Below, in pieces: positions 12,151-23,026 of a stretch of 64,000 nucleotides of DNA. Location of the stretch: positions 6,607,001 through 6,671,000 of the forward strand of contig JAYKKT010000040.1 of assembly GCA_036023115.1 (NCBI GenBank), read 5' to 3'. Source of the stretch: Brasenia schreberi (lineage: Eukaryota > Streptophyta > Magnoliopsida > Nymphaeales > Cabombaceae). The stretch's first letter is position 1, and every line of letters begins with the position of its first letter. The position numbers and the translations under genes are program-made. Under the pieces are notes generated by a model, which saw nothing but the letters and a program-made list of their open reading frames with translations, did no database searches and was not told where the DNA came from.

Positions 12151-13944
12151 AAAAATTCACATTTTCTTTCTAGCACATGTAAAGCTATTTGGGCCTCTCC
12201 GTATGGGCATCTTGGGTATTAGAAAGGAACATGTGCACATCGCATATGGTTTCCCTTCAACAAAACAACTCAACGTTTTGGATAATTGTACGCTTGTTAT
12301 TTGATGATTGACTTTGTTCTGTATTTACATTTCATCGAATGCTGAATTTACAGTATAGACTTGAATTGGTTCGTGGATTCTTATTTTATGGTTCCTTTTA
12401 TATATTGTAACTTTAGTTTCTTTATATTTTAATGGAAAAAATATATGATAAGGTGTAATATGGTACTAAGTATCTTAATTTGGGGCCTACTGATACAGCG
12501 AAAAGCTTTATAACCTTGATTCACATATAATGACCATCAAAGCTGATGAGGAATAAAAGATAAGGTACAATAAGAGCACATCCAATAATGACTAAGTTTA
12601 ACAATGAAACTTCTTGTTCTTTTCGCAAGCATGCGGCTGACAAATACACCTTAAAGGATGTTCGGCTCATGTGATAATGGAAGACATTTTCACCTGCTGA
12701 TGTGAGGAATCTTACAGAATTGGACTCCTTGACACATACAACTGACCTAAATACTCAGATCCCCTTCATACTCCATGAGTTCCGTCCACCTAATACTCGG
12801 GCCTACTTTACACTAAAGACATCCAATACTTTGAGAAGGATCATGCAGTCCCTCCATTCAAGATCACAAATCAACCCGCATAGCAACATGATTTCTGCCA
12901 ACTGGAGCAAGTTTGTAGGTATAACTTTCCCGATAAAGTCCAATGATGATGTGCTCACTTAGGATGATTTTAGAAGAGTATTGGACAGATCAAATGTTGC
13001 TCAAAATTTTATGTTCTTTCTGCCCCAACATGCATCCCACATATATTACTATGGGAATATCAACAAAAGCCTTCGACTCTGCTCTTTTTAATCCGATTGC
13101 TGATAATTATGTCATTAGAAAGCATGTACTGGATTACAAACGTCGTGAGGCCACTGTGCTGCAAACATTCAGTATAGATCACTAATTAAGGACTTGTTGA
13201 AACTAAACCCCAGCTAAACAATAAACTTAATGAAGAGAACGTTCATAATATCTCTTTGTTAAAGTTTGTCTAGGAACATGGAGTTCATGTTTCTGAACCA
13301 CCTCATCGATGAGATGTGTGTGCCAACTCTCACAAAACTAGATTGGACGAAAGTATTAATATGTGTTGGCAACTTCAATCCATCACTCCCACAACTCATA
13401 CTTTTAGGTCACTCTCGAAGATACTCAAAAGCAAACATGGACCCTGATTCACAACTAAATGGCATCCACAAGCACATAAGACTGTGGAGCATCTACAGAG
13501 TGAAAGAGCCCGTGCCTTGCCCATATCCATGAAAAATTATTGGTGTTAGAAGACCAACACAGTAAAGTATCGTTGGATATGTGCTCTAACCAAACCTGGA
13601 TCCCTCTCCAGATCCACATATATAGAGCAGAAAGATGAAGACCATGTCTTGGAGATCTAAATACTCAGACCCACTCCAAATCCATAATGAGTTCAGTTTT
13701 TGAACCATATCCTAAAGCAACCCCTGCCACTAATCCACATAAGAACAGAAAATGCAGTATTTTGATTTATTTATTTATTTATTTTTGGCAGTTGTAATGA
13801 GGATACCTGACAGAGGTTTAATTGTATATACAAGCTTAATTTAGATAGTTATCAGTTGTAGCGGGATAAAATCCCAGTTGGCTTTTGGAGTTCAATAAGA
13901 ATTCTATATTTGGAATTCTTCTCTATAGCTAGGGAATATAACCA
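12151..13944. other. Intergenic, nothing recognised
   Basis: Spacer with ORFs at 12702-12962, 12943-13185 and 13266-13532 (plus). None shows a known domain, and they look like chance frames or decayed mobile DNA. Confidence 0.4.
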
Positions 13945-14002
13945 TATCAACAACAACAGAGCCTTGTCCCATATTAGATGGGGTCAGCTACACAGATTCT
14001 TT

Positions 14003-14010
14003 GTTTCCAT
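14003..14010. repeat. Left 8-bp TSD of the hAT element
   Basis: GTTTCCAT, repeated exactly at 22442-22449 on the other side of the element. Eight base pairs is the hAT-typical duplication length. Confidence 0.95.
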
Positions 14011-14466
14011 CAGTGTTGTCCGTATCGTGGGCAACCACGATACGATACGGGCTATATGCCCAAGGACCCATATAAAAGGTCCCTAGCCAAACATAAACCC
14101 GCATTTTTGCGGGTTTCTGTGTTTTTTTTTTGGAACTCCTCACGCTTTCTTCCCGTGGTTCTCCTCCTCCTTGGGATTCAAGGGTCCAAAAACATGCTCT
14201 ACATTGTCCATGCAAGCCTCCTAACTCTGATTGTGATATATTTTGAATGTTTTTCTTCTTTTTTTTCTTTGTATTTGTTGTTTTTTTGTGTTATTTGCAT
14301 TTTTCTTTTTATGAATGACAAAATATGAAGTTATTAAGTGTGTGGATATGATTTTTATTGCATTCATGAAGTGGGAGACACTCTATTTGAGTGTTATGTG
14401 AAGATTGGGGATTTACGAAGTGCTTTTATTTTCAGGCTTTTTATTGAATTAAAGTGCCCGGTTGAG

Positions 14467-16264
14467 ATGGCAAGAAGGGGCGTTAGAGACTCTCATTCGC
14501 AGTCTGATGATCCAGTAAGACAGTGGGGTATACCAGTTGAGGGTTCAAGATTAAAGATCATATGTATATTTTGTGAAAAGGTGGTTAGTGGTGCAATTTC
14601 ACGATTAAAGCACCACTTAATACAGACTAGAAAAGAAGTTGCTCCTTATACAGGCAAAGTTAGAAGTTTGCCAGAAGGCATTAAATGACAATACATTCAG
14701 ATGATTGAGAATATACAAGAGAGAAGACAACAAAAGGATGATTTAGGGATGTTTGAGGAAGATGATGATGCTATTGGATTCACTGATAGTATTCCTTCAA
14801 ATGCCAGAATAGAGATTGGTAGTAACAGTTCTCGACCACCAAACAAGGAAAAGATGATTGCTGGAGATTTTGGAAGTGGTAGAAGAGGAAGCTTAGGAAG
14901 GAGTAGAGGAAAAGTTGCTTCTATCATACATTCATTTTTTCCTCCCAGCACTATACCTTGTGCTCAACCTAGAATTCGTGCTGCTATGGTTTCAGAACAA
15001 CTGCATGATCAGGCAGACCTTGCAGTGGGCAGATGGTTTTATGATGCATGCATTCCATTTAATGCAGCAAATAGTTTTCATTTTCAAGCAATGACAGATG
15101 CATTTACTAATATTGGTCCAGAATACCAGATGCCCTCTTATCAGAAATTAAGAGGAAAGATCTTAGATAAGACCGTCATTGAAGTGTAAGAATATTGTTC
15201 AACTTTGAGAGAATCATGGAAGGAGACAAGATGCACTATCATGACAAATGGATGGACAAATAGGCGAGGAAAGACTTTGCTAAACTTTCTTCTCTACTGT
15301 CCTAAACGACTTATGTTTTTGAGATCTCTAGACATGTCAGAGAAGAGGCACACTGCAGAGATCCTACGACAAGAGTTTGATAAGGTGATATGCGAGGTTG
15401 GCTAGAGAATGTAGTCCAATTGATTACAGATAATGCAACTATAAAACAACTGGAAAGGAGTTAGCATATTATGAGACTTTCTATTGGACACCATGCGCAG
15501 CCCATTATTTAGATTTCATCCTTCAAGATATTGGTGAGATAGATGAGATAACGGCAGCAACTGAGTGTTGTTAAGATATCACCAAATTTATCTATAACCA
15601 TGCCTTTGTATTTTTTATGATGAGAAGATATATATATGGTGCAGAGCTTTTTCGTATAGCTACAACTCGGTTTGCAACTAATTTCTTATCTGTACATAGT
15701 ATTGTCAGACATAAACAAGCTTTGAAGAGAATTTTCTCTTCAGATGAGTGACAACAATTTGCAGAGTTGCCTCAAAATAGAAGAAATAAAAAATTGAATG
15801 AGATTTCAAAGACAGTCTTCAGGAGTACATTTTGGAATGCATGTGTTAGACTCTTGAGGATTACATGTCCTTTAGTAAAGGTTTTGAGATTGGTTGATAG
15901 CGAGGAGAAACCATCTATGGGCTACCTTTATGAAGTCATAAATAGGGCAAAGGAAGCTATTAGAAATAATTTTAATGAAAAAAAGAGAGATTATATGCCC
16001 GTATGGAAAATTATAGATAATAGATGGAATAAACAATTGCATCAGCTTATTCATATAGCTAAATATTATCTAAACCCAACATTCAGGTACTCAACAAGCT
16101 TCAAAAGGTATGGTGAGGTTAATCAAGGCATCATTGATTGTATAGATAGATTAGTCCCTGATGAGAGTAGAGCAGATGCTATACATCGAGAGATGAAGAT
16201 CTATGATAATGCTCTTCACTTAATGGGTTTGCCTGTAGCAATTCGCAACCGAACTAATATGCAC
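14467..16264 (+). pseudogene. hAT transposase, N-terminal and central parts
   Basis: The reading starts at ATG 14467 (MARRGVRDSHSQSDD). It contains a BED finger (CIFCEKVVSGAISRLKHHL), a stop at 14686, an acidic linker, then a DUF659-like block at 14970-15405 (CTIMTNGWTNRRGKTLLNF) and the hAT motif WTPCAAHYLDFIL near 15486-15525. A further block at 15767-16264 covers the insertion/catalytic region and ends at a donor-like GGTAAATTG. At least two stops and frameshifts (near 14686, 15187 and 15406) show it is inactive. It would have catalysed cut-and-paste transposition. Confidence 0.85.
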
Positions 16265-16334
16265 CCAGGTAAATTGTTTATCTTTGTATTTAAGTTTTTT
16301 AAATCTTATTTTTGTAAATATTTGTCGATAGTCG

Positions 16335-16620
16335 AATGTTGATACTTCATGAATCAAATTCACCAAGTCGCCAAGAGTCAAACGGCAGTAGTATGAATGT
16401 CAATCTTATGACAAGCAAGAGAGCGGAAGCATACAAAAACAAGCCAAAAACTATGCCAAGACAGCATACTTTATTCATGTTTAGAAGTGGTATTTATAGA
16501 CATTGTACATGGGATTTGAAGTAGAAAACAAAGAGCAAAGAATACAAGGAATAGGGCTAGTGTTGGCTGGCCAGCACTAGCCGTTAGGGAGCTCCCAACG
16601 GTCATGGCCAGAGCCAGGGG
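16335..16620 (-). repeat. copia 3' LTR (U3-truncated)
   Basis: Shares about 200 bp with 21271-21480, including GGAAGCATACAAAAACAAGCC-like and TATTTATAGACATTGTACAT segments. Its outer end begins TGTTGATAC on the plus strand, so it ends GTATCAACA on the element strand. U3 begins abruptly after the RNase H frame. Confidence 0.8.
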
Positions 16621-16960
16621 ATTTGGTGAAAAAATCAGTTAGCTGCATCTCAGATGTGACATAAATAAGTGAAATCTTCTTATTCAGGCATTCTTCATGA
16701 ACAAAGCGGCAATCCATCTCGATATGCTTCGTTCTCTCATGAAAAGTATTGTTGGAGGCAATGTGCATGACGCTTTTGTTGTCACAATACATGATGGCAG
16801 GACGTTGCAAAGTGACCCCCATATCTGCTAGAATGGTTGTGATCCAAGAGATCTCAATCGCAACTGTAGTCATAGCTCGATATTCAGCTTCAGTGGATGA
16901 GAGTGACACTTTCTGATGTTTTTTGCACTTCAAAGAAATGAGAGATTCACCTAAAAACAC
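16577..16960 (-). pseudogene. copia RNase H fragment
   Basis: Contains the copia RNase H signature SLSSTEAEYRAM, MYCDNKSVMHIASN and TKHIEMDCRFVHE. After TDFFTKS the frame runs directly into the truncated LTR rather than the usual short C-terminus, revealing a deletion junction. Confidence 0.92.
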
Positions 16961-17084
16961 ACAAAAACCAGTCGTAGAGTTTCTATCGTTGACATCTCCA
17001 CCCCAATCATCCGTATATACAGATAAATCAAAAGATGAAGAAGGAAGTTAAGAGAACCCCCTTGTTAGCAGTATTTCTAATATA

Positions 17085-17589
17085 TTAAATAATACGTAAA
17101 ACAACACTCAAAAGAACAGAAGTGGGTGCCTGCTGAAATTGACTTGCGGTGTGTACTGCATGAGAAATATCTGGTCTGATAATAGTAAGATAAATAAGGA
17201 CACCTATGAGTTGTCGATACGGGATGGGATCAACTAATTTCTCACCATCAGTGGATCTTAACTTGGTGCCTAGAACTTCTGGTGTGTCAACAATCTTAGT
17301 ATCTGTAAGACTAGATCTCTCAATGATATCATTGGCAAACTTTGTTTGAGACAAAGTATCCACAATTGTTTTTAGTTATTTCAATGCCTAAAAAGTAATT
17401 AAGCAGACCCAAGTCTTTCATGTCAAATTCATGATGAAGATTAAATTTAACTTCTACAATTCTTGCTTCATCACTTCCTGTGATAATCATATCATCCACA
17501 TACAAAAGCAAAATAACAATACCTGATTTTGTTTTTCGTACAAACAATGCAGTATCAGTACAGCAAGTCGTAAAATTATGCAAATGCAT
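17085..17589 (-). pseudogene. copia reverse transcriptase, C-terminal part
   Basis: Contains the catalytic box YVDDMIITG, then HHEFDMKDLGLLNYFLGIE, and in a shifted frame the connection domain (VDPIPYRQLIGVLIYLT, RPDISHAVH). It is separated from the N-terminal part of the same domain by the LINE at 17590-18396. A frameshift near 17345 joins the two pieces. Confidence 0.9.
17572..17589. repeat. 18-bp TSD (left) of the nested RTE
   Basis: AAAATTATGCAAATGCAT, repeated exactly at 18397-18414. Confidence 0.97.
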
Positions 17590-18396
17590 ACAACAACAAC
17601 AACAACAACTAAGCCTTTTCCCATACTAGACGGGGTCGGCTACATGGATTCTTTGTTTCCACATATCTCTATCATGTGCCATGTTAGCAGTTAACTCCCA
17701 ATAAGCTAGATCATTCTTTATTGTTTCTTTCCAACACTTTTGTGGTCGTCCTCTACCTCTTTTAATACTTTCCAAATTTAGGTTTTCTAACCTTCTTATA
17801 GGTTCTTCTTTTGATCTTCTTTCTATATGTCCAAACCATCTTAAACGATGTTCTCTCATTTTATCCTCTATTGGTGCCACTCCTAATTTGTTTCTAATAA
17901 CCTCATTATGTATGCGGTCTTTTCTTGTATGACCACTCATCCATCTCAACATCTTCATTTCTGTCACAGACATCTTTTGTACATGTTGATGATTAACTGC
18001 CCAACACTCAGAACCATAAAACATGGCAGGCCTAACTGCTACTCTATAATATTTACCTTTTAATTTTAATGGTATCTTCTTATCACAAAGAATACCTGAT
18101 GCTCCTCTCCATTTTAACCAACCAGCATTAATTCTATGTGTAACATCTCCATCAATTCTTCCATCACTTTGAAAAATTGACCCTAAGTATTTAAAACTTT
18201 CCTTTTGGGGAATGCAATGTGTGCCAATTTTAATTTCTATGTCCTCTGAAATAGCCAAATGATCAAACTTACATTCCATATATTCTGTCTTTGTTCTACT
18301 AAGTCGGAGGCCTTTGTTTTCTAATGTTTCTCTCCATAGTTCCAATTTTCTATTAACTTTTTCCTTAGACTCCTCCACTAATACAATGTCATCTGC
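17590..18396 (-). mobile_element. RTE LINE nested in copia RT, 18-bp TSD
   Basis: An 807-bp, 5'-truncated RTE copy with a CAA-repeat tail. It begins at the reverse transcriptase FADD box and runs through the RTE C-terminal domain to the tail. Perfect 18-bp direct repeats bound it, so both insertion edges are known to the base. The coding frame is intact across the fragment. Confidence 0.97.
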
Positions 18397-18546
18397 AAAA
18401 TTATGCAAATGCATGAATTTTTCAAATCGATCGAACCAAGCTTTAGGAGCCTGTTTCAAACCATACAAGGATTTTCGCAATTTAAGAGCATGACCAGGAG
18501 GAACATTGAGACCGAGAGGAGGACTCATGTAAACTTCTTCATTCAA
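17626..18546 (-). pseudogene. Chimeric copia-RTE open reading frame (306 codons)
   Basis: The first 49 residues are copia reverse transcriptase ([37 protein letters not shown]). At the insertion junction the frame continues without a stop into RTE reverse transcriptase starting [17 protein letters not shown] and runs to the RTE C-terminus. It is open by accident of insertion phase. No promoter other than the copia LTR would serve it, and function is not expected. Confidence 0.93.
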
Positions 18547-18591
18547 ATAACCATTCAGAAAAGCATTCTTAACATCAAGTTGATAAATATT

Positions 18592-18924
18592 TCATTGCCT
18601 AATCGCACTAATGGTTATTAGAATTATAATCGTGGTCATTCTAGCTACTGGGACAAAGGTTTCATCATAGTCAATTCTATATTCTTGGGCATAACCTTTA
18701 GCAACTAGTCTAGCCTTGTATCTCTCAATGTGACCATTGCTATGAGTTTTGATTTTATAGATCCACCGACATCCAATGACTTTCTTATCCTTTGGTATAG
18801 GTGCACCTATCCATGTTTGAGCCTTGTCTAAGGCGTTTAGTTCATCTTTCATAGAATCTTCCCATTCTGGAATATCTTTAGCTTGATGATAGAACCTAGG
18901 TTCTTTAACTTGACGAAGGAGCAA
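18592..18924 (-). pseudogene. copia reverse transcriptase, N-terminal part
   Basis: Motifs: EWEDSMKDELNALDKAQTW, VIGCRWIYKIK, RYKARLVAKGYAQE, IDYDETFVPVARM, the typical start of a copia RT domain. A stop/frameshift near 18592 separates it from the next RT block. Confidence 0.93.
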
Positions 18925-18933
18925 ATTTTTCCG

Positions 18934-20110
18934 TCATGGTTCGAAAGATTCATAGGACACAAATCGCTGGGGAGGTCTTGAAACCCTGGGTTCTAATCTT
19001 ATATTATCAGGTTCTATATGGGCATCATTGGTTTCTCTAAGACATCTTGTATAATATGAGAGAAAGGGTTCGATAATTGATTGGGTATCAACAGTTGTGT
19101 GTGGAGTGTTACTATCTTCAACGGGGTTTTCTTGATGATCTACGGAGTCACAATCATTATCTTCTTCTAGGTCAAAAACATCTTGAGGAATGAAAGGTTC
19201 AGAATTCTCTAAGAGTTTGGACTTATAATAGGCATCATTCTCAAAAAATTTTACGTCCTTGAACACATATAATTTGTCTTCTATGGGATCAAAACATCTA
19301 TAACCTTTCTTGTTAATGTCATAACCAAGAAATACACATTCAATAGCTCTAGGTGACAGTTTATCATTCTTGTCTATATACACAAAACATCTACATCCAA
19401 AAACTCCAAGTCGTTCATTGTATGGAGGGATATTGTGCAAATTTTCAAAAGGTGAAGTATTTTCAAGATTAGATGAAGGCATTCTATTTATAAGATATAC
19501 TGCAGTAAGAGTAGCTTCGGCCCATAAACATTTAGGAACCCTACTAGCAATTAGCATAGTTCGACAAGTTTCAATAATATGTATGTTTTCTTTCCGCTTG
19601 ACCATTTTATTGAGGTGTTTTAGCGCATGATTTTTTATGAAAGATACCATTTGTTTCAATAAATTTTTAAAATTCATTAGACATGTATTCTCCCGAATCG
19701 GATCTAAAGATTTTAATGGCGACTCCAAATTAGTTTTTTTGATCATATTACAAAAGACTACAAATTTTTCAAATACTTCGGATTTATATTTTAAGAGATA
19801 TATCTATGTAAAATAAGTAAAGTCACCCACAAAAATCACATAGTATTGAACTCCTCCTTTAGAAACAACGAGCGCGGGAACCCAAACATTTGAATGTATT
19901 AGATCAAAAGCTTTGTTTGGTACATAATTTCTTTCTTTAAAAGGAAGATCATGCATTTTTTCAAGAATACAATCTTTACATTCAAACTTTTTTCTCTCTA
20001 ATTGTTTTCATCAAGGGAATATTACATAATTTTTTAGAGTCCAAGTGTCCTAGTCTTTTATGCCAAAGCGTAGCATCTTGGGCTACATTACAAAACTCAA
20101 AATTTGGCAT
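18934..20110 (-). pseudogene. copia integrase with gag-pre-integrase segment
   Basis: At about 20050-20110 a gag-pre-integrase remnant (LWHKRLGHLDS) is followed by a zinc-binding remnant (FECKDC). The core region near 19750-19950 is broken by stops. The C-terminal part is continuous from 19746 to 18934, with CLWAEATLTAVYLINRMPS and RLGVFGCRCFVYI. Integrase would insert the cDNA; here it is dead. Confidence 0.88.
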
Positions 20111-20330
20111 AAAAGATAGTCCATTTTGTATAGTCCACTTTCTCTATAGCCTTACCAATCACCTTCCTCGATAGGTAATCCTGCACCACACAATGTTTGG
20201 ATGAGAAAGTAACTATACAATTGTTATCACATATTTGAGCAACCGAAAGTAGGTTCAAATTAAGTTTAGGTATAAGAATTACATTTTGAATTTTAAAATT
20301 TTCTTTTTCAAAGTTTCCTATTTTTTTGAT

Positions 20331-20540
20331 TTAGAGTTTTGTTCCATCGGCCGTAAACACATGTTTTCCAACGGTTTCACAAGAATTAATCAAAGAGTCT
20401 TCACTATGTGTCGTATGAAAAGATACACCGGAATATAAAAACCAAGACATACCTTGAGAAGTGGATAGAGCATTCCCGGAGATGCTTGTCTTTTCCTTGA
20501 AAATTTCTTCTATGTATGCTTTGATTGTTGGGCAAAACAA
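20331..20540 (-). pseudogene. copia protease fragment
   Basis: SWFLYSGVSFHTT corresponds to the aspartic protease motif, which is normally DSGAS followed by H. The catalytic Asp is replaced by Tyr, so this copy cannot be an active protease. Confidence 0.75.
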
Positions 20541-20559
20541 CTCCTTCTACGACTCCCAC

Positions 20560-21322
20560 GTTTCCACTCCTTTTCTGAAGTAGAGGACAAGTGGTTTTAA
20601 TGTAATCCACTTTCCTTGCAATACTGGTAAATAGTGTCTTTGTTGAGCCATGGTCCCATGGGCTTCTTTGACATGCCTTCATTGTTCTTTACATGTGGAG
20701 GCTCGTAAGTCTTCAAGTTTGCTCTCAGTTTTGATGCGGCAAGCATAGCTTCTTTGGCCACATTCATATTATTCAATCTTGTTTCCTCCATAACAAGATC
20801 GGTCAAAAAGGAATCCCCTCTAGGTCTAAGTTTTCTATTTATAAGGTTTGATTTAATATTTTCAAACTCGTCTCTTAACCCACGCATAAACAAGAAGAAA
20901 TATTGATTGTCTAAAAATTCTTAAAATTCGTCTAATTTGTGAAGATTTTCAAATTTATCAAAACTTCTTAATTGAGTTCATAACTCCGAAAATTCATTGT
21001 GGTAGTCTCGCATGCTTAGATTTCCTTGTTTAAGCATAATCATTCTTTCCAATAAATAGATCTGGAACACAAAATCATCTTGAGAATGAATTTTCTTAAA
21101 GTATTCCCAAGTTTCAAAAGCGTTTTCAAAAGCACTAATTCTATTCCTAAGTTTTTCATCCACATTTGGACAAATAATCCACGTGATTTTTGCATTCATT
21201 TTTTCCCACAATTTCAAATCTTGCTTGTATTTTTCGTGGGCTTTGACAATATCATCGTCATCCAATCCATCAAGAGAGCGGAAGCATACAAAAACAAGCC
21301 AAAAGTTGTGCCAATACAGCAT
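20560..21322 (-). pseudogene. copia gag (UBN2-type) fragments
   Basis: Two frames: 20978-21322 with KYKQDLKLWEKMNAKITWII and ETWEYFKKIHSQDD, and 20597-20893 with MFMRGLRDEFENIKSNLINR. Then comes a degenerate zinc knuckle (YCKESG...TTCPLLQK, first Cys lost). The start is missing: the frame comes directly out of LTR sequence. Confidence 0.85.
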
Positions 21323-21534
21323 ACTTTATTCATGTTTTGAAGTGATATTTATAGACATTGTACATGGGATTTGAAGTAGAAAACAAAGAGCAAAGAATAA
21401 AAGGAATAGGGCTAGTGCTGGCCGGCCAACACTAGCCGTTGGGGCCCCCAACGGTCATGGTCAGGGCCATGCTGGCCCTGACCCTTCTTCATGAACAATG
21501 TGGCACGGGCCCTAAGGGCCCGTGCTCCCTATTA
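21271..21534 (-). repeat. copia 5' LTR (end-truncated)
   Basis: Similar to 16395-16620. It retains U3 with several strong palindromes (21413-21525) and a TATAAATA box on the element strand near 21350, but stops at GCTCTCTTG, where it fuses to gag. Confidence 0.8.
21413..21525. repeat. Cluster of consecutive palindromes in copia U3
   Basis: Three perfect inverted repeats: CCGTTGGGG/CCCCAACGG at 21436-21454, GGTCAGGGCCA/TGGCCCTGACC at 21459-21483 and GCACGGGCCCT/AGGGCCCGTGC at 21503-21525. They are preceded by an imperfect one, CTAGTGCTGGCCGGCCAACACTAG, at 21413-21436. Confidence 0.9.
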
Positions 21535-21589
21535 CATTAACAATTTTATTGTGGATTAAGTCTCCAATGTTTGCCTTTTTTTATAGATG

Positions 21590-22144
21590 TTTGGTGGAAT
21601 AGGTTTGGAAGTGATTGCCCAAACCTTAGAGATTTTGCAGTAAGAGTTCTGAGTCAAACTTGTAGTGCAACGGGTTGTGAAAGGAACTGGAGTGTCTTTG
21701 AACACATCCATACAAAAAAGCACAATAGGTTGGAACATAAGCGGCTGAATGACTTAGTTTTTATTCGTTGTAACATGCGGCTTCATGAAGGGTAATATTG
21801 TATTAGATTAAATTCAATAAATTGTTTGACTTCAATTGTTAATATTATTTACTAATTACTTTTCTTTCTTTCTTTTAGGCAATTGAAAAAGGTAAATAGA
21901 GAAGAAAGCCAATTTGAACCAATAAGTTTGGGTAATTTTGATATATTAAAAGACTGAATTATAGAAGATAGCGAAAAAAATACCCTCCTAACTGAAGAAG
22001 ACATTGCATGGATTAATTTGGAAGAAGCGCAACAACATTATCAAGGATTGAAGATTTTGATTTCGAAGCAGAAGGTGGTGATGAGGATCTTTAGCAAGGA
22101 AAAGATAAAGATTATTTAGTTGATGATCCTGATTACAATATGTA
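21590..22144 (+). pseudogene. hAT transposase C-terminal (hATC) exons
   Basis: The exon after the TTTTTTATAG acceptor encodes WWNRFGSDCPNLRDFAVRVL, SATGCERNWSVFEHIHTKK and NRLEHKRLNDLVFIRCNMRL, the dimerisation domain of plant hAT transposases. A final exon from about 21880 to 22144 is acidic and carries a stop near 21958. The same terminal exon sequence, inverted, survives in the short hAT at 61988-63126. Confidence 0.9.
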
Positions 22145-22441
22145 AATGTAAATGTATTTCATTTTTTGCTTCAAAATATGTAAATTTTGTTCAATTGTTC
22201 AATGGTGAATCATTATCAAATCATCAATATGTACTAAACTTTGCATTATATGAATTCTTTGCAATTTTCAGATTTTTTTCCTAAATTTTTTATATTTTTT
22301 CAGATTTTTTTTGGATTTTTTCTATTTTTTCTGTTTTTTTAATATTTTTTCTTGTTTTTAATATTAAAGAACGATATGATACGATACGCCCATATCATGG
22401 AGCAAAACGATACATGATACAATATGCATCAGACAACACTG

Positions 22442-22449
22442 GTTTCCAT
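22442..22449. repeat. Right 8-bp TSD of the hAT element
   Basis: GTTTCCAT, matching 14003-14010 exactly. Confidence 0.95.
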
Positions 22450-22693
22450 AGAGCTCGATCCCATGCCATTCTCCTAGAACTCAACATAAATTAGATTAGT
22501 GTTTATTGTCTCTTTCTAACATGTTTGTGATATTTCTCTTCCTCTTTTAACATTTTCATCGTCTAGTTTCTCACACCTTAATGGAACTTCCTTGGTCGCT
22601 TTACCATCTTAAACAATTTCCTTTCATTTTCTCTTCTTCTACCACAATCATCTTTTGTACATATTCATGATTTAACTGTTTAACACTCGAAAC

Positions 22694-23026
22694 TGTAAAA
22701 ATCCAGAGACGAAAGATTAAAAACAAGAATATCTCTAATACTACGGAGGAAAATATAACAGATTGAAGGAAGGGGCGGACCTCCAATGGAGGCCGACCCC
22801 CCTCTTCTCCACACTTTCTTACAACACAACCTTACTCCTAATACAACCTACCAGCCCTTATATAAGGAGCTGTAAAACGAAAATTGACCAAAATGACCAA
22901 AATACCCATATTACAGAAAATTACCAAAATACCCCTGGTATTTCGGGCAAGTACAATAATACCTAAAAAACATCAAAAAAATATAAAACTAACACAAAAA
23001 ACACTAGATAAGCATATTCTTCAACA
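22694..23026 (-). mobile_element. Solo LTR (copia-like), 5-bp TSD
   Basis: A 333-bp sequence starting TGTAAAAATCC and ending TTCTTCAACA, flanked by GAAAC on both sides (22689-22693 and 23027-23031). Removing it restores RTE LINE sequence (CACTCGAAACCACATAGTAT matches CACTCAGAACCATAAAACAT in other copies). A palindromic CCTTATATAAGG may be its TATA region. Orientation is inferred as minus from the TGTTGAAGAATATG start and the position of the TATA. It is unrelated to the copia LTRs at 16 and 21 kb. Confidence 0.88.

Larger units (their letters stand above)
16335..21534 (-). mobile_element. Ty1/copia LTR retrotransposon, rearranged
   Basis: Read on the minus strand, the order is LTR (about 21271-21534), gag, protease, integrase, reverse transcriptase, RNase H, LTR (about 16335-16620). 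That order defines copia. The LTR copies share a TATAAATA-type promoter and about 200 bp of closely similar sequence. Both LTRs are damaged: the 5' LTR runs straight into the middle of gag, losing its end, the primer binding site and the gag N-terminus, and the 3' LTR lacks the start of U3. No matching 5-bp duplication was found at the outer edges. A LINE is inserted in the RT domain. Confidence 0.88.
16265..21590 (+). other. hAT intron interrupted by the copia element
   Basis: Intron sequence after the donor at about 16268 continues to about 16334 and resumes at about 21535, ending in a TTTTTTATAG acceptor at about 21589. The copia element sits wholly inside this intron, so it did not itself break the transposase frame. 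Confidence 0.7.
14011..22441 (+). mobile_element. hAT DNA transposon (degenerate transposase), with nested copia
   Basis: Termini are CAGTGTTGTCCG at the left and CAGACAACACTG at the right (inverted CAGTGTTGTC). Subterminal regions are rich in CGTATCG/CGATACG words, and an 8-bp duplication GTTTCCAT flanks the element. The interior codes for a plant hAT transposase with a BED zinc finger, a DUF659-type core and a hAT C-terminal dimerisation domain, broken by stops. The element lies inside an old RTE LINE, and its penultimate intron carries a Ty1/copia element. Without that insert it would be about 3.2 kb. Confidence 0.93.

Noticed and set aside
12702..13532. Three consecutive plus-strand ORFs as a possible gene
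   Set aside because: No shared domain, no supporting splice sites, and composition like the spacer.
16335..21534. A 5-bp TSD around the copia element
   Set aside because: The flanks TCGAA and TTAAC do not match at any nearby offset I tried.
14011..22441. Reading the hAT pieces as an intact domesticated transposase gene
   Set aside because: Stops at 14686, 15187 and 15406 and in the last exon, plus intact TIRs and TSD, show an ordinary dead transposon.
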